Notes under the pieces: model-generated
What the model was told of the DNA's origin: nothing
Databases searched by the model: none
The model's input: only the letters and a program-made list of their open reading frames with translations
In this document: positions 1-6,683 of the stretch, one piece after another
Layout of the letters: the number at the start of each line of letters is the position of its first letter
Numbering within the stretch: the stretch's first letter is position 1
Made by a program: the position numbers and the translations under genes
Assembly: GCA_002431305.1 (NCBI GenBank)
Contig: DJEG01000093.1
Span: 1,974 to 10,740 of the forward strand
From: Ruminococcaceae bacterium UBA5904
Lineage (GTDB): Bacteria > Bacillota > Clostridia > Oscillospirales > Acutalibacteraceae
Length of the DNA stretch: 8,767 nucleotides
Reading direction: 5' to 3'

Positions 1-983
1 GATACTGTGACATTGCCGTTTGAATGAACCGCGTCGTCTGCGCAGTCAAGAGTAAATGTTCCGTCAGAAACCGTAATTTCACCGCCGGCTTTTACGCCTT
101 TCGCGCTCGCGTCCTCTCCGAGTTCGGCGGAATGTCCGCCTCCGGAAGTTATATTGTATGTTCCGCCGTTTATGTTAAGCGACGTTTGGGCCTGAATGCC
201 GTCCTCGCCCGAAACAAGAGTAAGAGCGCAGTTATTAATATTTATATATCCTTTTTCGGTGTCGGTATCATTTGTCGACCTTACCGTATCCGCGCCTGCC
301 GTTACATTAAGAGACGCGCTGTTTACGATAAGCGAATCCTTACCGTTGATTCCGTTATTTGAGGCTTTTACGGTTATATTTGAATTTTCAATTCCAAGAT
401 TATCCTTAGACGTAATGCCGTTATTGAATTCGGCGTTAACTTCGAGCTGCCCCGTGCCGTATATCAACATATCGGATTTGGAATAAACGCACGCGTTGGG
501 TTCCTCTTCGGTCTTTGATGAAAATTCGGAAGTATACGAATATTCGCCCGAGTCACTTAATTTATTTACGCTGTCCGAATCAAGATAAACGTACGTCTTT
601 TTAGATTTATAAACGTAAAGCGGACTCGAATCCTTACACGTTATATCGGCATTTTTCAAAACGAGCCAAACCTCGCTGTCAGGCGCGTTGACCGTAACGG
701 AGCCGTCGGATGACGAACCGGTTATAACGTAAACTCCGCCTCCGGTTATCACAGCGTCGGAACCCGAGCACGTAACCGCCGAACCCGAAGATTTAACGCC
801 GGAATCAGAAAACTCAACGTTCACTGCGTTTGTCATATCCGGTGCGGACGTACCGGAATAAGACACGGGGACTGTGTTCGCGTCGCCCGTCGTTTTCTCT
901 TCGCTTTCAGCCGAAGAACACGAAGCAAATATAAACACGGCGCATATCAAAACAGAAATCAAAGCCGAAATTTTTCTTTTCAT
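1..983 (-). CDS. DUF4353 (Cthe_2159-like) beta-helix lipoprotein, partial (C-terminus off the left edge)
   Basis: The reading frame is open from an ATG at 983 to the window edge, so about 327 N-terminal residues are visible. The start MKRKISALISVLICAVF is a signal peptide followed by a lipobox-like FASC, with the lipidated Cys at residue 22, so the protein should be tethered outside the membrane. After a Ser/Thr-rich linker come Gly/Asn/Asp-rich repeats such as ITGGGVYVITG, KGYININNCAL, KGVKAGGEITVSDGTF and CADDAVHSNGNVTV. The last two are hallmarks of the DUF4353 carbohydrate-binding family, whose founder Cthe_2159 folds as a parallel beta-helix that binds acidic polysaccharide. A weak ribosome site (AAGGCG, 993-998) overlaps the stop of the upstream gene and sits 9 bases from this ATG. 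A second in-frame ATG at 989 is possible. It is the third gene of the VTC operon. The family call is firm; the ligand is unknown. Confidence 0.85.
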   Translation of the reverse strand, partial: MKRKISALISVLICAVFIFASCSSAESEEKTTGDANTVPVSYSGTSAPDMTNAVNVEFSDSGVKSSGSAVTCSGSDAVITGGGVYVITGSSSDGSVTVNAPDSEVWLVLKNADITCKDSSPLYVYKSKKTYVYLDSDSVNKLSDSGEYSYTSEFSSKTEEEPNACVYSKSDMLIYGTGQLEVNAEFNNGITSKDNLGIENSNITVKASNNGINGKDSLIVNSASLNVTAGADTVRSTNDTDTEKGYININNCALTLVSGEDGIQAQTSLNINGGTYNITSGGGHSAELGEDASAKGVKAGGEITVSDGTFTLDCADDAVHSNGNVTV

Positions 984-998
984 AATCATTCACGCCTT

Positions 999-1661
999 TC
1001 ACAGAACTTCTTTTGAAATCTCTCTCGAACACGTGATATTGAGATTGCCGTTTCTGCACCTTAACGCGTCGATAAACTCCTTGGGAACCTCGTTTTTATT
1101 AAACGTGACCGAATATTTAAGCTCGTAAAGTGTACCCATATTCGTTGTTTTAACGCTGTCGAGAGAGTGGGATTTAGTATATTTTTTGAATAAATCGTCA
1201 AACAGTCCGTCATAGTCGAGATCCTCGGGTATTGTAATTTTCAATATACGTTCGCTCGCCTTCGGCGACGAAAAACCGAAATGCACAAGCAGAAGCATAA
1301 CCGAAGCAATTATTACAAAGAATATTACCGCTAAAACAACGTAACCCATTCCGAGCGCAAGACCCGTTGCCATTGCAAGGAAAATAACGCCTATCTCCCT
1401 CGCGCTTCCCGGAGCCGAACGGAATCTAATAAGACTGAACGCTCCGGCGACTGCAACACCCGCGCCGACGCTTCCGTTTACAAGCATTATAACAACCTGA
1501 ACGATAGCGGGCAGAACAAACAGCGCGACGGCAAAGCTCTGCGAGCTTTTCGATTTATACATTCCGACGAACGCCGAACACGCGCCGAGTACGAGCGACA
1601 CCGCCGTACATATTAAAAATGACTGTAAAGTAAGAGACTGACCGATTATTGAATTAAGCAC
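999..1661 (-). CDS. DUF4956 domain-containing membrane protein
   Basis: This is a 220-residue protein with hydrophobic segments at about 13-34, 42-63, 90-106 and 108-127. A soluble C-terminal domain of about 90 residues follows (about 129-220). The stretch GAFSLIRFRSAPGSAREI (73-90), between the second and third hydrophobic segments, is the diagnostic conserved block of DUF4956. The soluble tail contains an LRCRNGNLNI motif, also typical. The start is GTG at 1661, supported by GGGGAG at 1669-1674 with 7 bases of spacing. It overlaps the end of the VTC gene by 8 bases, which suggests translational coupling. The family has no proven biochemistry. Genes of this family are regularly found beside VTC-domain genes, so a role as membrane partner of the polymerase is plausible but inferred. 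The downstream lipoprotein gene begins 15 bases after this stop. Confidence 0.9.
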   Translation of the reverse strand: MLNSIIGQSLTLQSFLICTAVSLVLGACSAFVGMYKSKSSQSFAVALFVLPAIVQVVIMLVNGSVGAGVAVAGAFSLIRFRSAPGSAREIGVIFLAMATGLALGMGYVVLAVIFFVIIASVMLLLVHFGFSSPKASERILKITIPEDLDYDGLFDDLFKKYTKSHSLDSVKTTNMGTLYELKYSVTFNKNEVPKEFIDALRCRNGNLNITCSREISKEVL

Positions 1662-2397
1662 CTAAGAGCTCCCCTTTCGATATTTCATTCGGCTTTTTAA
1701 ATATTTCGGGCAGAATGTATTTTTTATAACATTCGCCGTATTTTGAAAACGAAACGTTCTTTGCGCCGACCTGCGTGAGCGCGGAACTCAGCCACAGCGG
1801 GCATACCCCGGGCAGTTTTATTTCGGTTAAATACAAATCCGAATCGAGAATTTTTCTGCCTTTGTCTCCTTTTCGCAAATCGAGGTCGTACGTTCTGAAA
1901 CGTATATTTTTATCGAATGTTATACGAACCGCGCCGTCGTCCTTTCCCGCGTACGCCGTTCTGTCGTATGCTATGAAAACCTTCGGCGACAAATCGTAAA
2001 ACGAAATAAAATACTCTATCTCCCGTGCAATCTGACCGCCCGGGTAAGCGAGCGCCCCGCCCGACATGATTGATTCGACGCCCGCTGCCGAAGCCGTTAT
2101 CCTTCTTTTGTAAACAATGCCGTCAAACTTCTTCTTTATCTCGATAAAAACATCGGATTCGTCGTCCGGCACTCCATAGCTTCTGACCCTTAATTTTTCT
2201 TTATACACGGGCTTTTCAATCGACTTTCTTATAAGTGAAAAATCGTCCGTATCGTAATAAATACTGCATATCCTGGATTCACCGTATTTATCCTTTACGA
2301 TTTTGTCGTTTATAATTTCCAGCAGTCTGTCGCGCTGAAACGAGGTAAGCATATACTTTTTTTCGTACCGTTTAAAACTGAACTGAACGTTTGCCAT
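1654..2397 (-). CDS. VTC-domain polyphosphate polymerase-like protein
   Basis: This 247-residue soluble protein covers essentially the whole VTC catalytic domain and has no transmembrane segment. The family's tunnel-lining basic and acidic residues can be placed by motif: FKRYEKKY (8-15), KLRVRSYG (68-75), FIEIKKK (84-90), YDRTAY (144-149), RITFDKNIRFR (158-168), TEIKLPG (191-197) and FSKYGECYKKY (217-227). In yeast Vtc4 the matching Lys/Arg residues bind the nucleotide and the growing polyphosphate chain, and a conserved Glu (here E192) helps hold the metal. By homology it would polymerise the gamma-phosphate of ATP into polyphosphate on the cytoplasmic face; activity of this bacterial form is inferred. 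The ATG at 2397 is preceded by AAGGAG at 2408-2413. It is the first gene of the operon and overlaps the DUF4956 gene by 8 bases. Confidence 0.9.
   Translation of the reverse strand: MANVQFSFKRYEKKYMLTSFQRDRLLEIINDKIVKDKYGESRICSIYYDTDDFSLIRKSIEKPVYKEKLRVRSYGVPDDESDVFIEIKKKFDGIVYKRRITASAAGVESIMSGGALAYPGGQIAREIEYFISFYDLSPKVFIAYDRTAYAGKDDGAVRITFDKNIRFRTYDLDLRKGDKGRKILDSDLYLTEIKLPGVCPLWLSSALTQVGAKNVSFSKYGECYKKYILPEIFKKPNEISKGELLGA
1669..1674 (-). promoter_or_regulatory. Ribosome binding site that fixes a GTG start for the DUF4956 gene
   Basis: The minus strand reads GGGGAG here, 7 bases before the GTG at 1661. It lies inside the last codons of the VTC gene, so the DUF4956 gene probably depends in part on ribosomes arriving from VTC. 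Confidence 0.7.
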
Positions 2398-2407
2398 GTC
2401 CGCTCAT

Positions 2408-2413
2408 CTCCTT
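2408..2413 (-). promoter_or_regulatory. Ribosome binding site of the VTC gene
   Basis: The minus strand reads AAGGAG, 10 bases before the ATG at 2397. This is a strong Shine-Dalgarno match that supports the chosen start. Confidence 0.75.
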
Positions 2414-2424
2414 AATGTGACTAC

Positions 2425-2457
2425 ATAGTAGCGCACCTAACTAAAGCGAAACTAAAG
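2425..2457 (-). promoter_or_regulatory. Probable VTC operon promoter with an 11-bp-period direct repeat (candidate operator)
   Basis: On the minus strand the octamer CTTTAGTT occurs twice in the same orientation, at 2450-2457 and 2439-2446, separated by 3 bases (period 11). Eight bases further on is TACTAT (2425-2430), a passable -10 box. The matching -35 window (about 2448-2453, AGTTTC) is poor and overlaps the repeat. A weak -35 covered by direct repeats one helical turn apart is the arrangement used by activators of the OmpR/PhoB response-regulator family. The regulator is not in the window, and the promoter itself is not proven. Confidence 0.45.
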
Positions 2458-2463
2458 AACAGC

Positions 2464-2503
2464 AAAAAAACGCCGGGATCCACATTTTACTGTGAATCCC
2501 GGC
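2464..2503 (-). terminator. Rho-independent terminator of the ABC exporter operon
   Basis: A 13-position stem pairs 2472-2484 with 2491-2503 around a 6-base loop. On the minus strand it is followed by a run of seven T (2470 down to 2464). The single C/A mismatch on the plus strand (2480/2495) becomes a G-U wobble on the minus strand, so the hairpin works best for leftward transcripts. It begins 24 bases after the stop of the second ABC gene. This terminator implies that the VTC operon has its own promoter. Confidence 0.85.
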
Positions 2504-2527
2504 ACACATTTTTGCATACTCTAATAT

Positions 2528-4432
2528 TTATTCGTCATCCTCGGGAGGTATTCCGCCCTGGTACTGACAGTCGTGAAGCATTGCGTAGAAGCCCTTTGCC
2601 TCCATCAATTCCTCGTGCGTACCGGCTTCGACGACGCTTCCCTTTCTCATTACGAGAATCCTGTCCGCGTTCTTAATCGTCGAGAGTCTGTGCGCGATAA
2701 CGAAACTCGTTCTGTCCTTCATCAGGTACTTCATAGCCTTCTGAATCTGAAGCTCCGTTTTGGTATCAACCGAGCTCGTAGCCTCGTCGAGAATGAGTAT
2801 CGGCGGGTCGGCGAGAACGGCTCTCGCTATCGTTATCAGCTGTTTCTGCCCCTGCGAAATATTCGTTCCGTCCTCTTTTAGCTCCGTATTATACCCGTCG
2901 GGCTGACTCATTATAAAGTCGTGAATTCTTGCAATCTTCGCGGCTCTTATAACCTCGTCGTCCGTCGCGTTTTCTTTGCCGTAAGCTATATTATCCCTTA
3001 TCGAGCCCTTGAATATCCACGTGTCCTGTAAAACCATGCCTATCTGCGAACGAAGAAGTTCTCTGGGCATATCCGTAATATTAACGCCGTCGACGTCAAT
3101 TTCGCCCGAACGTATGTCGTAAAAACGCATAAGCAGATTGATTATCGTCGTCTTGCCCGCGCCCGTGGGACCTACGATAGCGATAAGGTCGCCCTTATTC
3201 GCCGTCATGCTGAAATCCTCGATAAGAGGTTTGTCCTCGCGGTATCTGAATGAAACGTTCTTAAAATCAACTCTGCCGTCCGCGCTGAGAGACGTAACCT
3301 TATAGGAATCGGGAGTTTCCTCATCCTCGTCGAGAAGCTCAAAAACACGCTCTGCAGAAGCGAGTCCCGACTGAATCGAATTTATAAGTTTCGAAAGACT
3401 CGTAAGCGGGGACGATAAAAGGCTGTTATACGATATGAATTTAGTAATCGAACCGAGCGAGAATCCCGCCGCGCCCGCGACAATCATATTTCCGCTGACT
3501 ATACATATTATAACGTATACCGCATTGTTGATTAAATTTATAACAGGCTCAATGGTTCCGGATATAAAATTCGCCTTTACGGTTATGTACTGAAGCCCGT
3601 CGTTTATCTCGTCGAATTCCGCTTTCGCTTTTTCCTCATTATTAAATGTCTTATTTATCGTGTGACCGGTGTACATCTCCTCGATATGACCGTTCAAATC
3701 GCCCGTCGTATTCCAGTAGCGTTTGAACCACTTGCGCGAAATTCTCGATACGAAATACGAGAACACTGCGCCGAGGGGTGAGATTATGACCGTAATGAGA
3801 GCCAGTTTCCAGTTTTGGAAAAACATTATTATTATAACGGCGATAACCTGAATAACGCTCGTTATAACGGTAAGTATACTGTTTTGAAGAATATTTGAAA
3901 GATTCGAAATATCGTTTGTAAGACGGCTCAAAAGATCGCCCTTCGTATGCGAATCATAAAAACTCAGAGGAAGTCTTGCAAGTTTCGAATTTACCTGTTC
4001 TCTCATCGTACAGAGCATTTTCTGCGAAACGCCCGCCATTACAAACTGCTGAACGTACTGGAACAGTCCCGCGGCAACATACAGAGCAACCGTCTTTATA
4101 AGAAGCGTTTTAACCTCGGAAAAATCAAGAGGCACGCCGTGCAAGCGGTTCTGTACCTGAGTCTGAATCGCGTCGACAACGTCGCCGAGTATACCCGGAG
4201 CATACGTGTTGATAACCGTATAAACTATCGCCGCCGCGCAGGATATTGCAAATGCGAACATAAACGGTTTTGACAAAGCCATAAGACGTTTAAGAGTTTT
4301 CTTTGAATCCGCCGGCTTGTCCTCTCCGCTTTTTTCCTTGTTTCTGTAAGCCGCATATTTTCCGCTGCCGTTTTTAATATAGTTAAGGGCGATCTCCTTG
4401 GCGCGCTTGTCATGCTGTGATATCTTACTCAC
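2528..4432 (-). CDS. ABC exporter half-transporter with canonical catalytic site (second subunit of a heterodimer)
   Basis: From the GTG at 4432 the protein has 634 residues: an N-terminal six-helix membrane domain (about 50-360) fused to an ATPase domain, as in type IV ABC exporters. Visible motifs, numbered from that GTG, are Walker A GPTGAGKT (421-428), the Q-loop in VLQD (Q469), a non-standard signature ISQGQ (525-529), Walker B LILDEATSSVD with the catalytic Glu at 550, and the H-loop AHRLST (His 581). It overlaps the upstream half-transporter gene by 8 bases. With that partner it should form a TM287/288-, BmrCD- or LmrCD-like exporter, this subunit giving the hydrolysing Walker A/B site. 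The frame extends to an ATG at 4477, but that start would lie only one base from a GGAG and would overlap the upstream gene by 53 bases. The substrate cannot be told from sequence; drugs, lipids or peptides are all possible. Confidence 0.92.
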   Translation of the reverse strand: MSKISQHDKRAKEIALNYIKNGSGKYAAYRNKEKSGEDKPADSKKTLKRLMALSKPFMFAFAISCAAAIVYTVINTYAPGILGDVVDAIQTQVQNRLHGVPLDFSEVKTLLIKTVALYVAAGLFQYVQQFVMAGVSQKMLCTMREQVNSKLARLPLSFYDSHTKGDLLSRLTNDISNLSNILQNSILTVITSVIQVIAVIIIMFFQNWKLALITVIISPLGAVFSYFVSRISRKWFKRYWNTTGDLNGHIEEMYTGHTINKTFNNEEKAKAEFDEINDGLQYITVKANFISGTIEPVINLINNAVYVIICIVSGNMIVAGAAGFSLGSITKFISYNSLLSSPLTSLSKLINSIQSGLASAERVFELLDEDEETPDSYKVTSLSADGRVDFKNVSFRYREDKPLIEDFSMTANKGDLIAIVGPTGAGKTTIINLLMRFYDIRSGEIDVDGVNITDMPRELLRSQIGMVLQDTWIFKGSIRDNIAYGKENATDDEVIRAAKIARIHDFIMSQPDGYNTELKEDGTNISQGQKQLITIARAVLADPPILILDEATSSVDTKTELQIQKAMKYLMKDRTSFVIAHRLSTIKNADRILVMRKGSVVEAGTHEELMEAKGFYAMLHDCQYQGGIPPEDDE

Positions 4433-6419
4433 CGTCGGATCCCTCCTCTTCGTCTTCTTCCCCGGCTGTTTCATCATTCTCCGGATTTATATCTGTTTCT
4501 TTTTTCGGGTTCAGAAGCTCTTCTATGAAACCGTCGTCATCGTCATCGTCGTCGTTATCCCCCAGCTGAGAATCAACGATTTCTTTATACTGCGGACACG
4601 TTTCACACAGTTCGCCGTGTTTACCCACTCCGACGAGTTTACCCTCTGACATTACGAGAATTCGGTCGGCATTCATTATCGTTCCTATACGCTGTGCAAC
4701 GATTATAATGTTTTTATCGCCGAGTTCTTTGCTGATTCCCGCCCTGAGTCTTGCGTCTGTTGCAAGATCGAGAGCCGAAAAACTGTCGTCGAAAATGTAG
4801 ATATCCGCGTCCCTGATAACCGCGCGCGCAATTGCAAGACGCTGTTTCTGTCCGCCGGAGAAATTATTTCCGCCCTGGGAAACCATGCTTTCCATTCCCT
4901 CGGGAAGCGCCGAAACAAAATTCTTTGCCTGAGCAACGGACAGCGCAGTTTCCATTTCCTCTTTTGACGCGCCGGGTTTGCCGACTCTCAGGTTATCCTC
5001 TATAGTACCGCTGAAAAGGAACGCTTTCTGCGGAACAACGGAAATGCGCGAATGAAGCTCAGATACGGACATATCTCTTATATCGACTCCGCCGAGAGTT
5101 ATCGAACCCTCCGTAACGTCGTAGAGCCTCGGAATTAAGTTTATAACCGAGCTCTTACCGCTTCCCGTTATACCTATAATGGCAGTGACCTCTCCCGGAC
5201 GGCATGTAAAAGAAATATTCTCAAGAGACGGTTTCTGCGCCGTCGGGTATGTAAACGATACATTGTTAAACGAGAGAACGCCTCTGTTTTCTTCATTGGG
5301 AACCGCGGGATTTTCCGGGTCTTTTACGGAGTTCTCCATATCGAGCAGTTCGTTTATACGTCTGGCAGAAATATTGGCTCTGGGAATTGAAACGAAAATA
5401 GTCGCAATGGACGTCACACCCGTTATAATAATCATCATATATGACATAAACGCCTGCAAATTGCCGACCGTCGCGTTAATCTGGTCGTAGTCGAGCGCGG
5501 GGTCAAGAGTCTCTATGACTTTACCGCCCTTCCACATAAGCATTGCTATCGCCGTATAAAGAATCGTAACCATAAACGGCAGAAGCGACGCCATGATTCT
5601 CGTCGCCTTAAGACTCAGCGATGTAAGGTCAAAGTTCGTCTTTGAAAATTTTTCATCTTCCAGCGCCGTCTTGTTGAACGACCTTATAACTCTGATACCG
5701 CCTATTTTCTCTCTGACAATCTGATTCAATTTATCGGTAAGTTTCTGAACCTTTGAAAAAATCGGAACGATAAAGACAAGCATTACGATAACGAATACCA
5801 GTATTACAGGTATTACAACACCGAGGAAGCCCATGAGCTTCGGGTTAAGGCTAATCGCAAGGACAAGCCCCAGCACAAGCGTAATCGGCACTGTGAGAAT
5901 GGTTCGAAGTGAATTGAGTATCATATCCTGAACCTGCGAAACGTCGTTTGTTGTTCTGGTTATGAGTGAAGCAACGCCGATTTTGTCAATATCGGTCTGT
6001 GACAGCGACTGAACTTTATAAAACATGGTTCGTCTTAAAATATTCGCATAGCCGGATGATACTTTTGATGAGAAATACGTATTTCCCAGTGATATGCCTA
6101 TCGACAGGACGGAGAAAACAATCATTATCAAACCGATAAACCGTATGGTGTCCGAGCCGACCGCTATTCCGAGATCGGCTAAAAACGCGGACTGCTCTAC
6201 ATTAGCGTCCGACGCGCCGTTTACACCGTATGTTACCATATAATTTGTAAGCATCGGCAGTATTATCTGAAACAGCGACTGCAGTATCATAAAAATTATG
6301 GAAACCCAAAACAGTTTTGCATACGGCTTCAACAGCTTTAACAGCTTAAAAAGTCCCGCGGGTTTCTTTTTTTCTTTTGACTTCGGAGTCTTTTCTTTTG
6401 CTTTATCCGGCAATGCCAA
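4425..6419 (-). CDS. ABC exporter half-transporter with degenerate ATP site and acidic tail (first subunit of a heterodimer)
   Basis: This 664-residue fused membrane/ATPase protein has a Lys-rich N-terminus, a membrane domain at about 35-345 and an ATPase domain at about 380-610. Motifs are Walker A GITGSGKS (416-423), Q-loop Q464 and a standard signature FSGGQ (520-524). Walker B IFDDSFSALD has Asp545 where the catalytic Glu belongs, and VAQRIGT has Gln576 in place of the H-loop His. These two losses mark the degenerate-site subunit of heterodimeric exporters. Its normal signature would complete the partner's active site. The last 44 residues are strongly acidic (23 Asp/Glu), including seven Asp in a row at 623-629. 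There is no nearby ATG: a TGA lies directly before the TTG at 6419. A second TTG at 6413 has better spacing from the GGAAGTGA ribosome site (6420-6427) and may be the true start. Confidence 0.92.
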   Translation of the reverse strand: MALPDKAKEKTPKSKEKKKPAGLFKLLKLLKPYAKLFWVSIIFMILQSLFQIILPMLTNYMVTYGVNGASDANVEQSAFLADLGIAVGSDTIRFIGLIMIVFSVLSIGISLGNTYFSSKVSSGYANILRRTMFYKVQSLSQTDIDKIGVASLITRTTNDVSQVQDMILNSLRTILTVPITLVLGLVLAISLNPKLMGFLGVVIPVILVFVIVMLVFIVPIFSKVQKLTDKLNQIVREKIGGIRVIRSFNKTALEDEKFSKTNFDLTSLSLKATRIMASLLPFMVTILYTAIAMLMWKGGKVIETLDPALDYDQINATVGNLQAFMSYMMIIITGVTSIATIFVSIPRANISARRINELLDMENSVKDPENPAVPNEENRGVLSFNNVSFTYPTAQKPSLENISFTCRPGEVTAIIGITGSGKSSVINLIPRLYDVTEGSITLGGVDIRDMSVSELHSRISVVPQKAFLFSGTIEDNLRVGKPGASKEEMETALSVAQAKNFVSALPEGMESMVSQGGNNFSGGQKQRLAIARAVIRDADIYIFDDSFSALDLATDARLRAGISKELGDKNIIIVAQRIGTIMNADRILVMSEGKLVGVGKHGELCETCPQYKEIVDSQLGDNDDDDDDDGFIEELLNPKKETDINPENDETAGEEDEEEGSDGE
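4442..4447 (-). promoter_or_regulatory. Ribosome binding site that fixes a GTG start for the second ABC gene
   Basis: The minus strand reads a perfect AGGAGG, 9 bases before the GTG at 4432 and still inside the coding sequence of the upstream ABC gene. It argues for the GTG start over the upstream ATG codons at 4477 and 4474. Confidence 0.75.
4532..4552 (-). repeat. Asp-codon (GAC/GAT) triplet run
   Basis: Seven consecutive Asp codons, mixing GAC and GAT, encode residues 623-629 of the upstream ABC subunit. The mixed codons suggest a retained acidic tract rather than a fresh slippage expansion, though triplet runs like this can vary in length between strains. Confidence 0.6.
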
Positions 6420-6450
6420 TCACTTCCGTTATAAATTTAAGTTAAATAGT

Positions 6451-6479
6451 ATAATAACATGATTTTATAAATTTTTCAA
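6451..6479 (-). promoter_or_regulatory. Sigma-A promoter of the ABC exporter operon
   Basis: On the minus strand TTGAAA (6474-6479) is followed after exactly 17 bases by TATTAT (6451-6456). A TG one base upstream of the -10 makes it an extended -10 promoter. Transcription should begin near 6445, leaving a leader of about 25 bases before the TTG start. No operator-like repeat is seen around it. Confidence 0.75.
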
Positions 6480-6608
6480 CAATAAAGACATACGAAATGA
6501 GCAGATTTATATGTTAATTGTCTTTTTTATAAATTCTGTATATTTCAATGCGTGTTTTTACGTTCAAAATTACAAAAAATCCATTCTTTTTTTGTTCACA
6601 TATAGGTA

Positions 6609-6637
6609 TTGACAAGTTACGGGAGATTAATTATAAT
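6609..6637 (+). promoter_or_regulatory. Exact-consensus sigma-A promoter of the secreted protein gene
   Basis: TTGACA (6609-6614) and TATAAT (6632-6637) are separated by exactly 17 bases. All twelve positions match consensus. Transcription should start near 6644, giving a leader of about 40 bases. A promoter this strong fits constitutive, high-level expression. Confidence 0.88.
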
Positions 6638-6668
6638 ATAATTACTTAAAGTGGATAAAAATCTGAAC

Positions 6669-6674
6669 AGGAGG
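6669..6674 (+). promoter_or_regulatory. Ribosome binding site of the secreted protein gene
   Basis: A perfect AGGAGG lies 9 bases before the ATG at 6684. It fixes that start over the in-frame GTG at 6651, which has no ribosome site and would put 11 charged residues ahead of the signal peptide. Confidence 0.85.
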
Positions 6675-6683
6675 CACACTTTT

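Larger units (their letters stand above)
6420..6683. other. Divergent intergenic region between the ABC operon and the secreted protein gene
   Basis: About 260 AT-rich bases separate the two divergent units. It contains the ABC promoter (6451-6479) on the minus strand and the consensus promoter (6609-6637) on the plus strand, roughly 130 bases apart. I see no coding sequence, riboswitch-like fold or shared operator between them. Confidence 0.7.

Noticed and set aside
874..1128. Short plus-strand frames over the minus-strand operon (also 24-486, 1775-1999, 2573-2881, 3947-4273, 5179-5490)
   Set aside because: All lie opposite well-identified genes, show no family motif and no convincing ribosome site.
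4433..4477. N-terminal extension of the second ABC protein (MMKQPGKKTKRRDPT) from the ATG at 4477
   Set aside because: Its only GGAG is one base from the ATG and it would overlap the upstream gene by 53 bases. A perfect AGGAGG sits 9 bases before the GTG at 4432.
6651..6683. In-frame GTG start at 6651 for the secreted protein
   Set aside because: It has no ribosome site, lies about 7 bases after the predicted transcription start, and would put charged residues ahead of a classic signal peptide.
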